A stretch of DNA of 64,000 nt from Jiulongibacter sediminis. GTDB lineage: Bacteria > Bacteroidota > Bacteroidia > Cytophagales > Spirosomataceae. Shown here one piece after another: positions 15,592-25,900 of this stretch (the stretch's first letter is position 1; each line of letters begins with the position of its first letter). Where the stretch lies: contig NZ_LGTQ01000006.1 in the NCBI RefSeq assembly GCF_001306455.1, positions 1,034,189 through 1,098,188 on the forward strand, read 5' to 3'. The translations under genes were made by a program, and so were the position numbers. The notes under the pieces are model-generated. The model worked only from the letters and a program-made list of their open reading frames with translations. It did no database searches and was not told the origin of the DNA.

Positions 15592-16983
15592 ATGAATAAA
15601 AGCCTTTTTTCGCTATTTCTTTTACTGTGTACCATCACCACTTTTGCTCAACTTCCTCGTCTGAAAGTCTCCGACAACGGAAGGTTTCTTCAAACAGAAG
15701 AAGGAAAGCCTTTCTTTTGGACTGGCGATACGGCCTGGGAATTATTTCATAAACTCGATAAAGAACAGGCCGCCTACTACCTTGAAACCCGGGCTAAACA
15801 AGGTTTTAATGTGATTCAGGCTGTGGGTTTGGCTGAGCTTGATGGCCTGAATACGCCAAACGCCTACGGTTATAAACCACTGGATAAGACAGACCCGGTA
15901 AAAATTAATGTCCAATATTTTAATCATGTGGCCTGGGTCATGCAAAAGGCGGATTCTTTGGGTATCTATGTTGCCTTTTTACCAACCTGGGGTGATAAAC
16001 TGTTTAAAGATTCATGGGGTGACGGACCTGAGATTTTTGATCAGGAAAAGGCTTATCAATTCGGAAAGTCTTTGGCTTTGCGATTGCGTTCACAATCCAA
16101 TATCATCTGGGTTTTAGGCGGCGACCGTTTGCCTCGGGAAGGTTCAGAAGATGTGGAGGTTTGGCGATCTATGGCAAAGGGTATTAAGGAAGGTCTGGGC
16201 CTTTTTGTAGATGGAATTTTCTCTTTTCACCCTCAACCTACCTCACCGGGTGGCAGCTCAAACTGGTTTCATAAAGACGAATGGTTGAGTTTTAATATGC
16301 ATCAAACCGGACATTGCCCGGGGCAGAGCTATCAGAAAATTGCTCATGATTATCAATTAACACCTGTGAAACCGACAATTGACGGTGAACCTTTGTACGA
16401 AGATCATCCCTATTGTTTTGATGCCAAACACAAAGGGTATTCTGTGCCTGACGATATCCGGAGAATTATGTACTGGAATGTATTCGCGGGGGCTTTTGGT
16501 CAGACTTACGGATGCCATGATGTCTGGCAAATGCACAGAGTGGAAGATAAGGGCGTTAATGGTCCGCTTCGCCCGTGGGATGTGGCTTTGAATCTGCCAA
16601 TGGCGAACCAAATGAAACACCTGAAACATCTCATGCTTTCCCGTCCGTTTTTTGACCGGATTCCTGATCAGACACTGATTGAGAGCGAGCAGAAAGATGA
16701 TGAAACTTACGCCATCGGTACACGTGATGAAAGCGGAACCTATGCCTTCGTTTATGTACCCACCGGTAAAACCATCAATATCAACACGAAAGAACTCAGA
16801 GGTCAGGTGCTTAATGTGTGGTGGTATGATCCACGAACCGGAGCTACTTTCATGCTTGGGCAAACGCAGAATTTCGGCTCTTTCAGTGCTGTTTGTCCTT
16901 CATCAGGATCAGGTAACGACTGGATTCTGGTGGTGGATGATGCCTCAAAAGGCTATGAGAAGCCCGGAACGGTAGCCTATTAA
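15592..16983 (+). CDS. glycoside hydrolase family 140 (apiosidase-type), DUF4038 fold
   Basis: 463 residues with a signal peptide ending at Gln20. GH140 enzymes are (beta/alpha)8 apiosidases that cut D-apiose from rhamnogalacturonan II side chains. Here FFWTGDTAWELFHKLDKEQA (41-60) opens the DUF4038 barrel. WVLGGDR places an acid at Asp178 and TIDGEPLYEDHPY places one at Glu266, the two positions expected for the catalytic pair. MYWNVFAGAFGQTYGCHDVW is another family block, and a C-terminal beta domain (about 380-455, collagen-binding-like PF12904 type) follows. No lipobox is seen, so it is periplasmic or secreted. It opens the carbohydrate region that continues to 33 kb. Confidence 0.88.
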   Translation: MNKSLFSLFLLLCTITTFAQLPRLKVSDNGRFLQTEEGKPFFWTGDTAWELFHKLDKEQAAYYLETRAKQGFNVIQAVGLAELDGLNTPNAYGYKPLDKTDPVKINVQYFNHVAWVMQKADSLGIYVAFLPTWGDKLFKDSWGDGPEIFDQEKAYQFGKSLALRLRSQSNIIWVLGGDRLPREGSEDVEVWRSMAKGIKEGLGLFVDGIFSFHPQPTSPGGSSNWFHKDEWLSFNMHQTGHCPGQSYQKIAHDYQLTPVKPTIDGEPLYEDHPYCFDAKHKGYSVPDDIRRIMYWNVFAGAFGQTYGCHDVWQMHRVEDKGVNGPLRPWDVALNLPMANQMKHLKHLMLSRPFFDRIPDQTLIESEQKDDETYAIGTRDESGTYAFVYVPTGKTININTKELRGQVLNVWWYDPRTGATFMLGQTQNFGSFSAVCPSSGSGNDWILVVDDASKGYEKPGTVAY

Positions 16984-17009
16984 TACCTGGATGTTTAAAA
17001 GAATTTGGG

Positions 17010-17816
17010 CTACTGAGTCGCCAATTTTTGAAACCGGAAATCACATTTTGATGCCCCCTCGGCAATGGTAGAAGTTCTAATCAATTGAAGTCCCGCGAGT
17101 TCTGAAGTCAAATGATCCACTTCACATAGGATATTTTGATATTTGCTCGCTTGGTTTTGTTGGAAAAGGTGGCAAATTCCACATTCCAGAATGTCAATGC
17201 CGTAACCAAAGCCCAGCGTTTCATTCTTATCAATTAGAATTTTGGCTCTGAAACCCCCTTCCCGCTGTTTAGAGCCTACTTTGTCGTCTAGTTTTTTAAG
17301 AATTCTTTTATAAAACGGAAAACCCAGAAGTTTTGGGACAAGTTTGAGATACCATTTGTGAATCCTGTTCTTAGGCTTGACATACTCCTTTGCAATAGAC
17401 AGACAATGCTTTTTGATTTCGTCAAAACTCAAATTTCGTTTCTCCATTACCTGAATGAAAGCCAGAAAATAAGCTGAAAAACGAAGTCTTTTATCCAGTG
17501 GATTTTTTGATTTTTCTTTGAGATTAGACTTGTCTTCAATTAATTCAAAGGCTTCATTAACCTCCTCAATGATCAATTTGAATGTGTTCGGGTATTCCCG
17601 CTCAAGTTCCTCCGCAAAATATTTTTTGAAGTTACCTTTGAGGTAAATAACGGCCGTAATGGCCGCAACCGTATCGGCGATGGGGAAGAGCAAAAGAAAC
17701 CAGTAGGTCCAGAAGCCGGAGTGGTAAAGAAGGAAAATTATCGTCCATTTTGAAGCCATGAAAGCCAAGCCGTAAAGCACGGTTTTTTTGACTTTCGTCT
17801 TCATAAAATGCGTCAT
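17010..17816 (-). CDS. L-2-amino-thiazoline-4-carboxylic acid hydrolase-like protein
   Basis: 268 residues. Two hydrophobic segments near 15-60 suggest membrane anchoring. The rest is helical and ends in the ATC-hydrolase family (PF14196) pattern: FGYGIDILECGICHLFQQNQ, the CEVDHL segment and a terminal RTSTIAEGASKCDFRF. Cys and Asp in the last block are the expected conserved residues. Named members hydrolyse a thiazoline on the route to cysteine, but most family members are untested. The start could be Met1 or Met5 (17804). It is transcribed against the GH140 gene, 26 bases away end to end, so it interrupts the plus-strand enzyme genes. Confidence 0.7.
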   Translation of the reverse strand: MTHFMKTKVKKTVLYGLAFMASKWTIIFLLYHSGFWTYWFLLLFPIADTVAAITAVIYLKGNFKKYFAEELEREYPNTFKLIIEEVNEAFELIEDKSNLKEKSKNPLDKRLRFSAYFLAFIQVMEKRNLSFDEIKKHCLSIAKEYVKPKNRIHKWYLKLVPKLLGFPFYKRILKKLDDKVGSKQREGGFRAKILIDKNETLGFGYGIDILECGICHLFQQNQASKYQNILCEVDHLTSELAGLQLIRTSTIAEGASKCDFRFQKLATQ

Positions 17817-17836
17817 CGGTCGAGGTTAAAGTTCGC

Positions 17837-17844
17837 CAAAATTA
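17837..17844 (-). promoter_or_regulatory. -7 promoter box for ATC-hydrolase-like gene
   Basis: The minus strand reads TAATTTTG, an exact TAnnTTTG match, 20 bases before the start codon. Confidence 0.5.
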
Positions 17845-17907
17845 CAACTTATTTCTTTGAGTGCGAGTGTTTGAACTATTGAGACCTGACTGACCGATAT
17901 TTTTCTT

Positions 17908-17928
17908 TATTTTTGGTCAATAGACCAA
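17908..17928 (+). promoter_or_regulatory. -7 box plus adjoining inverted repeat, serine hydrolase gene
   Basis: TATTTTTG (17908-17915) is an exact -7 box. Immediately overlapping it, TTGGTC (17913-17918) and GACCAA (17923-17928) form a perfect six-base inverted repeat around AATA, at the expected transcription start. It may be an operator or a short 5' hairpin. Confidence 0.4.
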
Positions 17929-17938
17929 CCCTCTTCTC

Positions 17939-19225
17939 ATGAAAAAAATACTTCTGCTATTCACCGCTATTTCTTTTGCAGCTTCGGCTCAAACGCCTTC
18001 TTTAAAGAATACACCTCCATTAACAGAAGCAAAGCCTGCTTCGGCCGGAATTTCAGCCGAGCGATTAAATCGCATTTCAGATATGATTCAGCAGGCTGTT
18101 AATGATAATGTGATACCTGGAGCCGTGGCTTTGGTAGCCCGGAATGGGAAAATTGTATACCACAAAGCTTTTGGAGAATCAGATGTGGAGAAAGGAAAGG
18201 CTTTCGAGAAGAATTCCATTTTCAGAATTGCTTCACAGTCTAAAGCCATCACTACTACGGCGGCTATGATGCTTTGGGAAGAAGGCAAATTTCGCTTGGA
18301 TGACCCGGTTTCTAAATACATTCCGGAGTTTGCCAATCCTCAGGTGCTTGACCGTTTCAGAATGGCTGATAGCTCGTTCACAACAAAGCCAGCAGGAAAA
18401 GAAATTACCATCAGAAACCTGATTACTCACACCTCTGGTTTGGGTTATGGGGTAATTGACGGTGACGAACGATTTAAAGCCATATATGCCAAGGCAGGTA
18501 TCACAGATCTTTTTACTACTGAGCCTGTAACTATTGAAGAAAGTGTAAAAAAACTCGCAAAACTGCCACTTCATCATGTGCCAGGTGAGAAGTTCACCTA
18601 CTCTGAAGGACTTGATGTTCTTGGCTACCTGATTGAAATATGGTCTGGTCAGTCTTTTGATGAATACCTGAAGCTGCACATTTTTGAGCCACTCAATATG
18701 CAGGATACCTTCTTTTATCTGCCGGTGGCAAAATCCGATCGTTTGGTGGAGGTTCAGACCAAAGACAAAGACGGAAACTGGGTTCATTTCACCGACGCTT
18801 TTTACGATGTCAATTATCCTAAAACCGGTGCAAAAAGCTTTTTCTCCGGTGGAGCGGGTCTTTCAAGCACAGCAAAAGACTATGCCATCTTTCTGAATAT
18901 GTATCTCAATCAAGGAGAAACCAATGGTGTAAGACTACTGAGCCGTAAAACGGTTGAGTTTATGCTATCGAATCAAATCGGGGAGCTCTTTGGTAACCAT
19001 GCTGGTTTTGGCTTAGGGTATGAGGTTTTGAACGCTAATGGTGCCGCTATGGGTGGTCTGGGTAGCGAGGGCACTTTCCGCTGGGGCGGTTATTTCAATA
19101 CGCAGTATTTCGCTGATCCCAAGGAGAAAGTTATCGGTATCATCATGAAACAAACCCAGCGGGTTGGTGGCGATTACACAGGGGATATGTTCCGTCAGTT
19201 GGTTTTTCAAACGATTGATGATTAA
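17939..19225 (+). CDS. serine hydrolase, beta-lactamase class C/EstB family
   Basis: 428 residues with a signal peptide ending near Ala-Gln18. The PF00144 fold is marked by FRIASQSKAITTTAAM with the SxxK motif (nucleophile Ser99, Lys102), the TIRNLITHTSGLGYG block, a Tyr-containing motif FTYSEGLDVLGYLIE (Tyr220, normally Y-x-N) and GTFRWGGYFNTQYFADP near the end in place of the KTG triad. These periplasmic enzymes are usually esterases or D-aminopeptidases rather than true beta-lactamases. It precedes a second esterase gene by 26 bases and could act with it on acylated glycans; that is inference. Confidence 0.88.
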   Translation: MKKILLLFTAISFAASAQTPSLKNTPPLTEAKPASAGISAERLNRISDMIQQAVNDNVIPGAVALVARNGKIVYHKAFGESDVEKGKAFEKNSIFRIASQSKAITTTAAMMLWEEGKFRLDDPVSKYIPEFANPQVLDRFRMADSSFTTKPAGKEITIRNLITHTSGLGYGVIDGDERFKAIYAKAGITDLFTTEPVTIEESVKKLAKLPLHHVPGEKFTYSEGLDVLGYLIEIWSGQSFDEYLKLHIFEPLNMQDTFFYLPVAKSDRLVEVQTKDKDGNWVHFTDAFYDVNYPKTGAKSFFSGGAGLSSTAKDYAIFLNMYLNQGETNGVRLLSRKTVEFMLSNQIGELFGNHAGFGLGYEVLNANGAAMGGLGSEGTFRWGGYFNTQYFADPKEKVIGIIMKQTQRVGGDYTGDMFRQLVFQTIDD

Positions 19226-19251
19226 AACAAGTTATAATTGGATAGCATTGA

Positions 19252-21231
19252 ATGAATAACAAGAATCTTGTCATGAAGAAACTGACACCAATAGTACTCC
19301 TTTTTTTGATATGTCCTTCATTGTATGCACAACTCAAAGTTGCCAATATCTTCGGCGATCATATGGTTTTGCAACGTAATGAACCTATCAAAGTATGGGG
19401 GTGGAATGATCCCAAAGAGAAGGTTAGTGTTGAGTTTAATGGTCAGTCTGTGAATACGGAGTCAGACGCTTATGGTAACTGGTCTATTGAGTTGGCTTCC
19501 CTCCCGGAAGGTGGCCCTTTAACCATGAAAGTAAGTGATGCGGATGAGTCGGTGGAGTTTACCGATATTCTTATGGGTGAAGTATGGCTTTGCAGTGGCC
19601 AGTCAAATATGGAATGGAAGGTGAACCGCGTGGATAATGCTGAAGAAGAAATAGAAAATGCTAATCACCCTTTGATTCGGCACATTGAAATCCCTAAGGC
19701 CCTTGAGTTTGTTCCTCAATTTGATTTCGAAGATCGGGAGTGGGAGGTGTGTAGCCCTGAAACCGTTGGAGGTTTTACGGCTGTAGGCTATTTCTTTGCC
19801 CGTAAATTAAGTGCAGAACTCGGTGTTCCTGTGGGTTTGGTACATTCCTCATGGGGCGGCTCACATGTAGAAACCTGGATCAGTAAGGAGGCTATGTTAG
19901 ATTCTGAGGTATTGAAAGATTATGCCCAAAATATGCCATCAAACTGGGAAGATTCTGACGCCAAAATGGAGAAGCTGACCATAAAGCGTTTTCATGGAAG
20001 TAAGGATTTTGATATCTATAATCTAAACGAAAATGACTATCTGACTCCGTCCTATGACTTTAGTTCGTGGACCAAAATTCATCCCATGTATCAGTGGGAT
20101 TGGAAAGGCGTACCGTCATTCAGAGGTACGGTTTTTATTCAAAAAGATATAGAACTGACTGAAGAGCAAATAAGCGGGGTAACAGAAATGAATTTTGGTC
20201 AATGTAGTGGGGAAATGTGGTTTTATATTAACGGGAGATTGGTGCACCAAGGCTACCATGAAGAGCCGATTCATTTTAAGATTCAGGAAGGAGTATTAAA
20301 TATTGGCAAAAACTCCATTTTGGTGAAGTTCTCTGAAAATACAAATCCTGAGGGCTGGGGAGTTGGATTATACGGCAATCGGTCAAACTATAATCTGAAA
20401 GTGATTGGTAAAACGATTCCTCTTATGGAGGAAGATTGGTATGCCAGACCGAGTTGGCAATCCTCCAGAAAGTATAAACCATGGATGAATAATGAGGGCA
20501 CACTCTGTTATAACGCCATGATTGCTCCACTGACCAATCTCTCCATCAAAGGAGCCCTTTGGTATCAGGGCGAATCTAACGCCGGTCGGGCATCTGATTA
20601 TCGCAAGTCGTTTCCTCTTTTAATTAAAGATTGGAGAAACCAGTGGGGTGAAGAGTTTCCTTTTTACTGGGTACAATTATCGAGCTACGGAGACTTTAAT
20701 GATAGCAATTCTGGTTCTGATTGGGCCGAGCTTCGTGAAGCACAAAGTATGACGCTTTCGCTGCCCAAAACCGGGGAGGCAGTGACTATAGACATCGGCA
20801 ATCCGAACGACATTCACCCAACAAACAAACAGGATGTAGGATTACGCCTGGCTTTAAATGCTTTGATGAAAACATATGCTAAACCAATTATGGGCTCTGG
20901 GCCAAGGTATCATTCGATGAAAGTCAAAGGAAATAGGGCAATACTGGATTTCGACTATGTTGGGAACTACCTGAAGTCTTCGAATAAGTACGGTTATCTG
21001 GAGGGCTTTGAAATTGCTGGAGCAGATCAGAAGTTTCACTTTGCAAATGCCGAAATTGTTGGCAATTCGGTAGTGGTTTCTCATCCTGAAGTCAAAAGCC
21101 CCAAAGCTGTCCGATATGGATGGTCAAATTCTCCGATTGATGCCAATTTGTATAACTCTTTTGATCTCCCTGCTTCCCCGTTCCGAACGGATGATTGGAA
21201 AGGCGTGACGGAAGGGGTGCATTTTGAGTAA
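19252..21231 (+). CDS. sialate O-acetylesterase-type carbohydrate acetylesterase
   Basis: 659 residues. A signal peptide follows a short n-region; Met8 (19273) is an equally good start. The SASA/SGNH marks are GEVWLCSGQSNMEW (about 109-122, nucleophile Ser in GQSN), GALWYQGESNAGRASDY (oxyanion Gly/Asn block) and DIGNPNDIHPTNKQ with the Asp-x-x-His dyad. A beta-galactosidase-like jelly roll appears inserted at about 255-385. Such enzymes remove O-acetyl groups from sialic acid, xylan or pectic sugars. Nothing here points to sialic acid, so a plant or algal polysaccharide ester is more likely given the GH140 gene nearby. It shares its stop region with the terminator of the opposing susD. Confidence 0.88.
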   Translation: MNNKNLVMKKLTPIVLLFLICPSLYAQLKVANIFGDHMVLQRNEPIKVWGWNDPKEKVSVEFNGQSVNTESDAYGNWSIELASLPEGGPLTMKVSDADESVEFTDILMGEVWLCSGQSNMEWKVNRVDNAEEEIENANHPLIRHIEIPKALEFVPQFDFEDREWEVCSPETVGGFTAVGYFFARKLSAELGVPVGLVHSSWGGSHVETWISKEAMLDSEVLKDYAQNMPSNWEDSDAKMEKLTIKRFHGSKDFDIYNLNENDYLTPSYDFSSWTKIHPMYQWDWKGVPSFRGTVFIQKDIELTEEQISGVTEMNFGQCSGEMWFYINGRLVHQGYHEEPIHFKIQEGVLNIGKNSILVKFSENTNPEGWGVGLYGNRSNYNLKVIGKTIPLMEEDWYARPSWQSSRKYKPWMNNEGTLCYNAMIAPLTNLSIKGALWYQGESNAGRASDYRKSFPLLIKDWRNQWGEEFPFYWVQLSSYGDFNDSNSGSDWAELREAQSMTLSLPKTGEAVTIDIGNPNDIHPTNKQDVGLRLALNALMKTYAKPIMGSGPRYHSMKVKGNRAILDFDYVGNYLKSSNKYGYLEGFEIAGADQKFHFANAEIVGNSVVVSHPEVKSPKAVRYGWSNSPIDANLYNSFDLPASPFRTDDWKGVTEGVHFE

Positions 21232-21265
21232 AAAAAATAGAAGCATCCCAATTTTCAGGAATGCT
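21230..21265 (-). terminator. terminator of the first SusC/SusD operon
   Basis: On the minus strand AGCATTCC pairs with GGGATGCT (21265-21258 with 21249-21242, one G-U) across an eight-base loop, then TCTATTTTTTTT follows. The T-run overlaps the stop codon of the opposing esterase gene. Confidence 0.7.
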
Positions 21266-21305
21266 CCTATCTGTTATTTCAACTTAACTCTATTCGAGTT
21301 TATCT

Positions 21306-22973
21306 TTAATATCCGTCGTTCTGAGCAAACGATCCGACCTCCGATCGGTCGATTTGCGTTTGAGGAATCGGGCGGAGATAATGTTTTTCGGCCACAGCCT
21401 GAGCCTGAGGATTATATTTCTTTACTCTGTCAACCAATAGTCTCCAGCGTTTTAAGTCCAACCAACGCATCTGCTCCCCGGCAAGCTCACGTGCACGCTC
21501 CTCTACAAGGAAGTCGAAAGTCATTTGAGATTCTGAGATTCTCATATTTTCCTTTTTACCTGGCCAGCCTGCTCTTTCTCTGATGATGTTGACGTCAGCG
21601 GTTGCTTCGGCTTTTTTGCCAAGGGCAAGATTGGCTTCAGCACGCATCAGATAGATATCCGCAAGTCTCCAAACGAAATAATCTCTTGAGCCACGGGGCT
21701 CGGTTCTATCAGATCTCTTGGTGTCAAAAAACTTCTTAAGTGTTGGGAAAAGAGCCTCATTATATGCACTTGGTACTAATACCTGATAAGGTCTCTTGGC
21801 TCTCTCCTCTGCACTCATTTCATAGCCAGGGATGAAAATAGTGGTATCACCGGCAGCATAAGTAACCTTTGCTTTTGATGGGTCAAAAGAAGTGTTGAAA
21901 GTGCCCGGGTTGTTTGAGTACCAGGTGTCCTTAAAGGTCTTCTTGTATCTGCTATCATTTTCTCTTTCTCCAAAAACGACGTCAACACAGTAAGCTGTAG
22001 GTCTCAAACGCTTGAACGGTCGACCATTCAAGACATCGCGTACCATACCGGCCTGGGTATCGTATTGCATTCCAAAATATAGGTGGAGGTTATTTCCTCC
22101 ACCGCCTTCACCACCGGCGTTAGTCAGGTTGGTGATCATGTCTGTGGTGTATTGTACTGCGAAAACTACCTCTGAATTCAGCTGATTGTTTTCATCATGT
22201 ACCGAAGCAAAATCGCTTAACAGGCTGAAGCCATAGTTATTGATCAGGCTGGTGCACAGGTCAGCAGCTCTCTGGAAGTCATCAGCACCTTTTGAAGGGC
22301 CATAAGCTTTGGCAAGATATACTTTGGCTAAAAGGGCTTCTGCAGAAGCTTTGGTGGCTCTTCCATAATCATTTGAATGAGCTCTGTTTTCCAAATTCGG
22401 AATAGCCTCATTACAATCTTTGATAATCTGAGCGTAAACTTCTGCTGAGCTTGCTCTTGAGGTTTCTTTGGTTGGTCCTTTTGTTTCGGTCAATCTCAAA
22501 TCAAGCGGGCCAAATTGCTCATGCAAAATGTAATAGTAATGAGCTCTCAGGAATTTCGCCTCGGCAATTCTCAATGTTTTGGTGGCATCAGAAACTCCCG
22601 CTACATTAGGTGCTCTCTCAATAATGGCATTACAGGTATTAATGGCTTTATAAAGCTCATCCCATAGAATGGCCAGATAGTTTACCGTGGGCTGAATTTG
22701 AGAATCATAGAAATGAAACCCTTTATAGCCTCCGTCAGCACCGGTAGCATATATATCGGTACCATATTCGGTAAAGGTTAGACCAAGCTGAGTACCATAG
22801 AATGTTCTCAGAGAAGAGTATGCGGCTTTGGTGGCGTCCTCAAAACCGGCTGCGGTATTCATATAGTCGTTTCCAATATTAGAAACGACGGTTTCTTCGA
22901 GTAAATCCTGACAGGAGGTGCTGAAGAGCATTAGGCCTCCAAATGCCAGTACTTTTAAGTTTTTAATATTCAT
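21306..22973 (-). CDS. SusD/RagB family outer-membrane lipoprotein (pair 1)
   Basis: 555 residues with a lipoprotein signal (lipobox ending at Cys21, FSTSCQDLLEE). SusD proteins are helical TPR-type surface lipoproteins that form the lid of a SusC transporter and bind glycans. Seen here: the N-terminal SusD-like half (AINTCNAIIERAP, EAKFLRAHYYYILHEQFG) and the C-terminal RagB block (RDYFVWRLADIYLMRAEANL, VNIIRERAGWPG, LVEERARELAGEQMRWLDLK). It starts 13 bases after the stop of susC 1. It is clearly paralogous to the SusD at 28579-30261. The ligand cannot be read directly. Confidence 0.95.
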   Translation of the reverse strand: MNIKNLKVLAFGGLMLFSTSCQDLLEETVVSNIGNDYMNTAAGFEDATKAAYSSLRTFYGTQLGLTFTEYGTDIYATGADGGYKGFHFYDSQIQPTVNYLAILWDELYKAINTCNAIIERAPNVAGVSDATKTLRIAEAKFLRAHYYYILHEQFGPLDLRLTETKGPTKETSRASSAEVYAQIIKDCNEAIPNLENRAHSNDYGRATKASAEALLAKVYLAKAYGPSKGADDFQRAADLCTSLINNYGFSLLSDFASVHDENNQLNSEVVFAVQYTTDMITNLTNAGGEGGGGNNLHLYFGMQYDTQAGMVRDVLNGRPFKRLRPTAYCVDVVFGERENDSRYKKTFKDTWYSNNPGTFNTSFDPSKAKVTYAAGDTTIFIPGYEMSAEERAKRPYQVLVPSAYNEALFPTLKKFFDTKRSDRTEPRGSRDYFVWRLADIYLMRAEANLALGKKAEATADVNIIRERAGWPGKKENMRISESQMTFDFLVEERARELAGEQMRWLDLKRWRLLVDRVKKYNPQAQAVAEKHYLRPIPQTQIDRSEVGSFAQNDGY

Positions 22974-22986
22974 CTTAATCAGAGAA

Positions 22987-25900
22987 TTAGAATTTAATGT
23001 TTAATCCAAACGTGGTTACGGTTTTAGATGGCGTTATTCCACTTGTTACCTCGGTAGTACCTGTAGCAGAAGTTGTAATAGCTGCCTCTGGGTCTACGCC
23101 ATTGTATTTAGACATATAAGTCGACCAGATTTTAGGCTGCTGAATTGAGGTATAAAAACGCAAAGACTCGGCACCTATTTTCTCTGAGATTTTCGGACTA
23201 AATGTATAACCGAAGTTCACGTTTCTAAGCTTGATGAAACTTCCATCATAGTAGAACAATGATGAGTTATACACCGGAAACTCCTGATTGCTTTTTGGAC
23301 GAGGGAATTCATTGGTCGGGTTGTTCGGTGTCCAGTAATCAACTTTGATCTGCTGGTAACGACCGGCTAACTGAAGCTGGTTTCGGTGGAACCCGGATAG
23401 TATAGTGTTTCCGAAACGACCGAACAGGAAGAAGCTCAAATCAAGACCTTTGTAGGAGAAACGGTTTGTGATTCCACCTGACCATTTTGGCACGTCATTA
23501 CCAATAATCACGCGGTCGGCAGCAGTAATACGACCGTCTCCATCAGTATCCTGAATTTTGATCTGCCCCACTTCAGAACCGTATGCCTTGGCTTGGTCAG
23601 CTTCGTCTGATTGCCAGATTCCCTCTTTTTTGAAATCAAAATAGGTATTTAGCGGATAGCCGATAAACCATCTGTTTCCAACATCATCAACTGCACCGTT
23701 ATAAAGCTCTACAATTTCCTCTTTGTTGCGGGTAAATTGTAAATCAGTACTCCATCTGAAACCATTCGTTGAGTTAACATTGATGGTGGTTACACCAAAT
23801 TCAACGCCTTTGTTACGCGTATGTCCCACGTTTCTGGTTACAGCATCAAAGCCTGTAGAACCCGGTACAAAGTCTGACAATAAGAGGTCAGTTGTATTGG
23901 TTTCATACAGCTCTAATGAACCCTGTACTCTTCCGCGGAAAACAGAGAAATCTAAACCAATGTTAGCGTTCGCTGAAGACTCCCATCTTAAATCAGGGTT
24001 TCCGATAGTGTTAGGTCTGTAACCAAATGCACCTGTAGAACCAAAAGCGTATGTGGTACGGCCCAGAAGACCCTGAGTCTGATATGGAGCAACACCCTGA
24101 TTACCCACTTTACCCCAGCCTGCACGAAGTTTCAAAAGGTCAAGGAAGGTCAAAGACTTCATGAATGGCTCATTGGTGATGTTCCAGCCTACTGCAAAGC
24201 CCGGGAAGTTACCATACTTGGTGTTTTCTCCGAAACGGCTTGAACCGTCACGACGCATCGTAACAGTCAAAAGGTATTTGTCATCAAAGGCGTAATTTAC
24301 ACGACCCATGAACGAGTTAATAGTCCAGTCAATCAGGTTTGATCTTACACCCAAAACAGACTGTGCCGAGTTAAAGCTATGGAATGATTGCGTTTGAGCA
24401 GGAATACCCTGTACTTCTGTTCTGTATGACTCAAAATTATCTTTCTGGATAGACTGAACCCCAGTAAGGTTTAATGAGTGCTTACCAAAAGTCTTATTAT
24501 AATTCAGGATGTTTTCCATGGTCACATTAAGACCAAATCTGTTTTCATTGAAGGCCTGAGCATCTCCATTACGACGGGCATTGGTACGTGAACCAATAAA
24601 TCTACCCCAGCGAGAAATGGAGATATCTGGGCCAAGGTTTAAGCGATAAGTAAGACCATCAAGAATTTTTACTTCACCATAGATGGAATTAAAGATTCTA
24701 TAGCTTTTGGTATTATCAATGTTTACGCCCGGCTCCACTTCTGAAAGAGGGTTTGAAAGAAGGGCGTCATTGGTAGGTTCAAAAATCAAGGAACCATCTT
24801 CATTATAAGGTGTGCCCAGTGGGTTCGCATTAAGAGTATTGGCGTAAGGGTTCAGGTTTTCACCATTTCTTATGGAGTACATCATGTAAGATGATACTCC
24901 TACTTTAATCCGCTTATTAATTGAGTGATCAATATTAGCTCTAAGCGAATTACGGGTAAAGTCAAGAAGTTTAGTAATACCACGATCCTGGAAGAAACCA
25001 CCTGAGATATAGAATGAAGTTCTGTCATTTCCACCTTGAACACCCACTGTATGATTTTGAATAGTACCTGTTCGTAGAATTAGATCTTGATACTGAGTGT
25101 TTCTTCCTGCAGCAATCCCCGCAGCAACGTTAGGGTCTCCCCCCAATACAGCGACCTTTGCATCGGCAGCAGCATCAGCCACTCCGGTAGGGACCGGATT
25201 ACCGTTAGCGTCCTTGTAAAGTCCGGTTGCTCGGTAAGCTTCTCTTACATATTCGGCAAACTCATCTCCTGAGAAAAGCTCAAGTTGGCTGTAGGCATTT
25301 GAAACCCCACCATAAGTGTCAATAGAAACTGTGGTTTTACCTTTACTGGCTCCTCTTTTAGTTGTTACAAGGATAACACCGTTTGCACCTCTGGCACCAT
25401 AAATGGCTGTGGCAGTAGCATCTTTCAAAACCTCAATGGATTGAATGTCATTAGGGTTTAAATCATCATAACCGTCTGCTAAAGGAATACCATCAACTAC
25501 GTAAAGTGGATCATTCCCGGCATTGAAAGAACGGCGGCCGCGAATCAGGATACGAGGAGCAGAGCCTGGTTTTGAACCTGATTGAGAAACATCTACACCC
25601 GCAGCACGGCCTTGAAGAGCCTGGCCAAGATTGGTAATCGGCATTTCAGTAATCTCTTTTGAGCTGATCTGAGAAATAGCACCTGTGGTCTGGCTTTTTT
25701 TCTGAGCACCATAACCAACTACTACAACCTCTTCGAGAGCAGCTGCATCCGATTGCATTGTTACGTCAATTTTACTGCGATTTCCTACAACTACCTCCTG
25801 TGGCATAAAGCCTACAAATGAAAAAACAAGAGTACTGTTTGACGGGGCATTAATTTGGTATTGACCGTCAGCATTTGTCGAAGTTCCGTTGGTTGTACCT

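Noticed and set aside
18233..18787. A 184-codon minus-strand frame inside the serine hydrolase gene
   Set aside because: Shadow frame of a gene with clear catalytic motifs.
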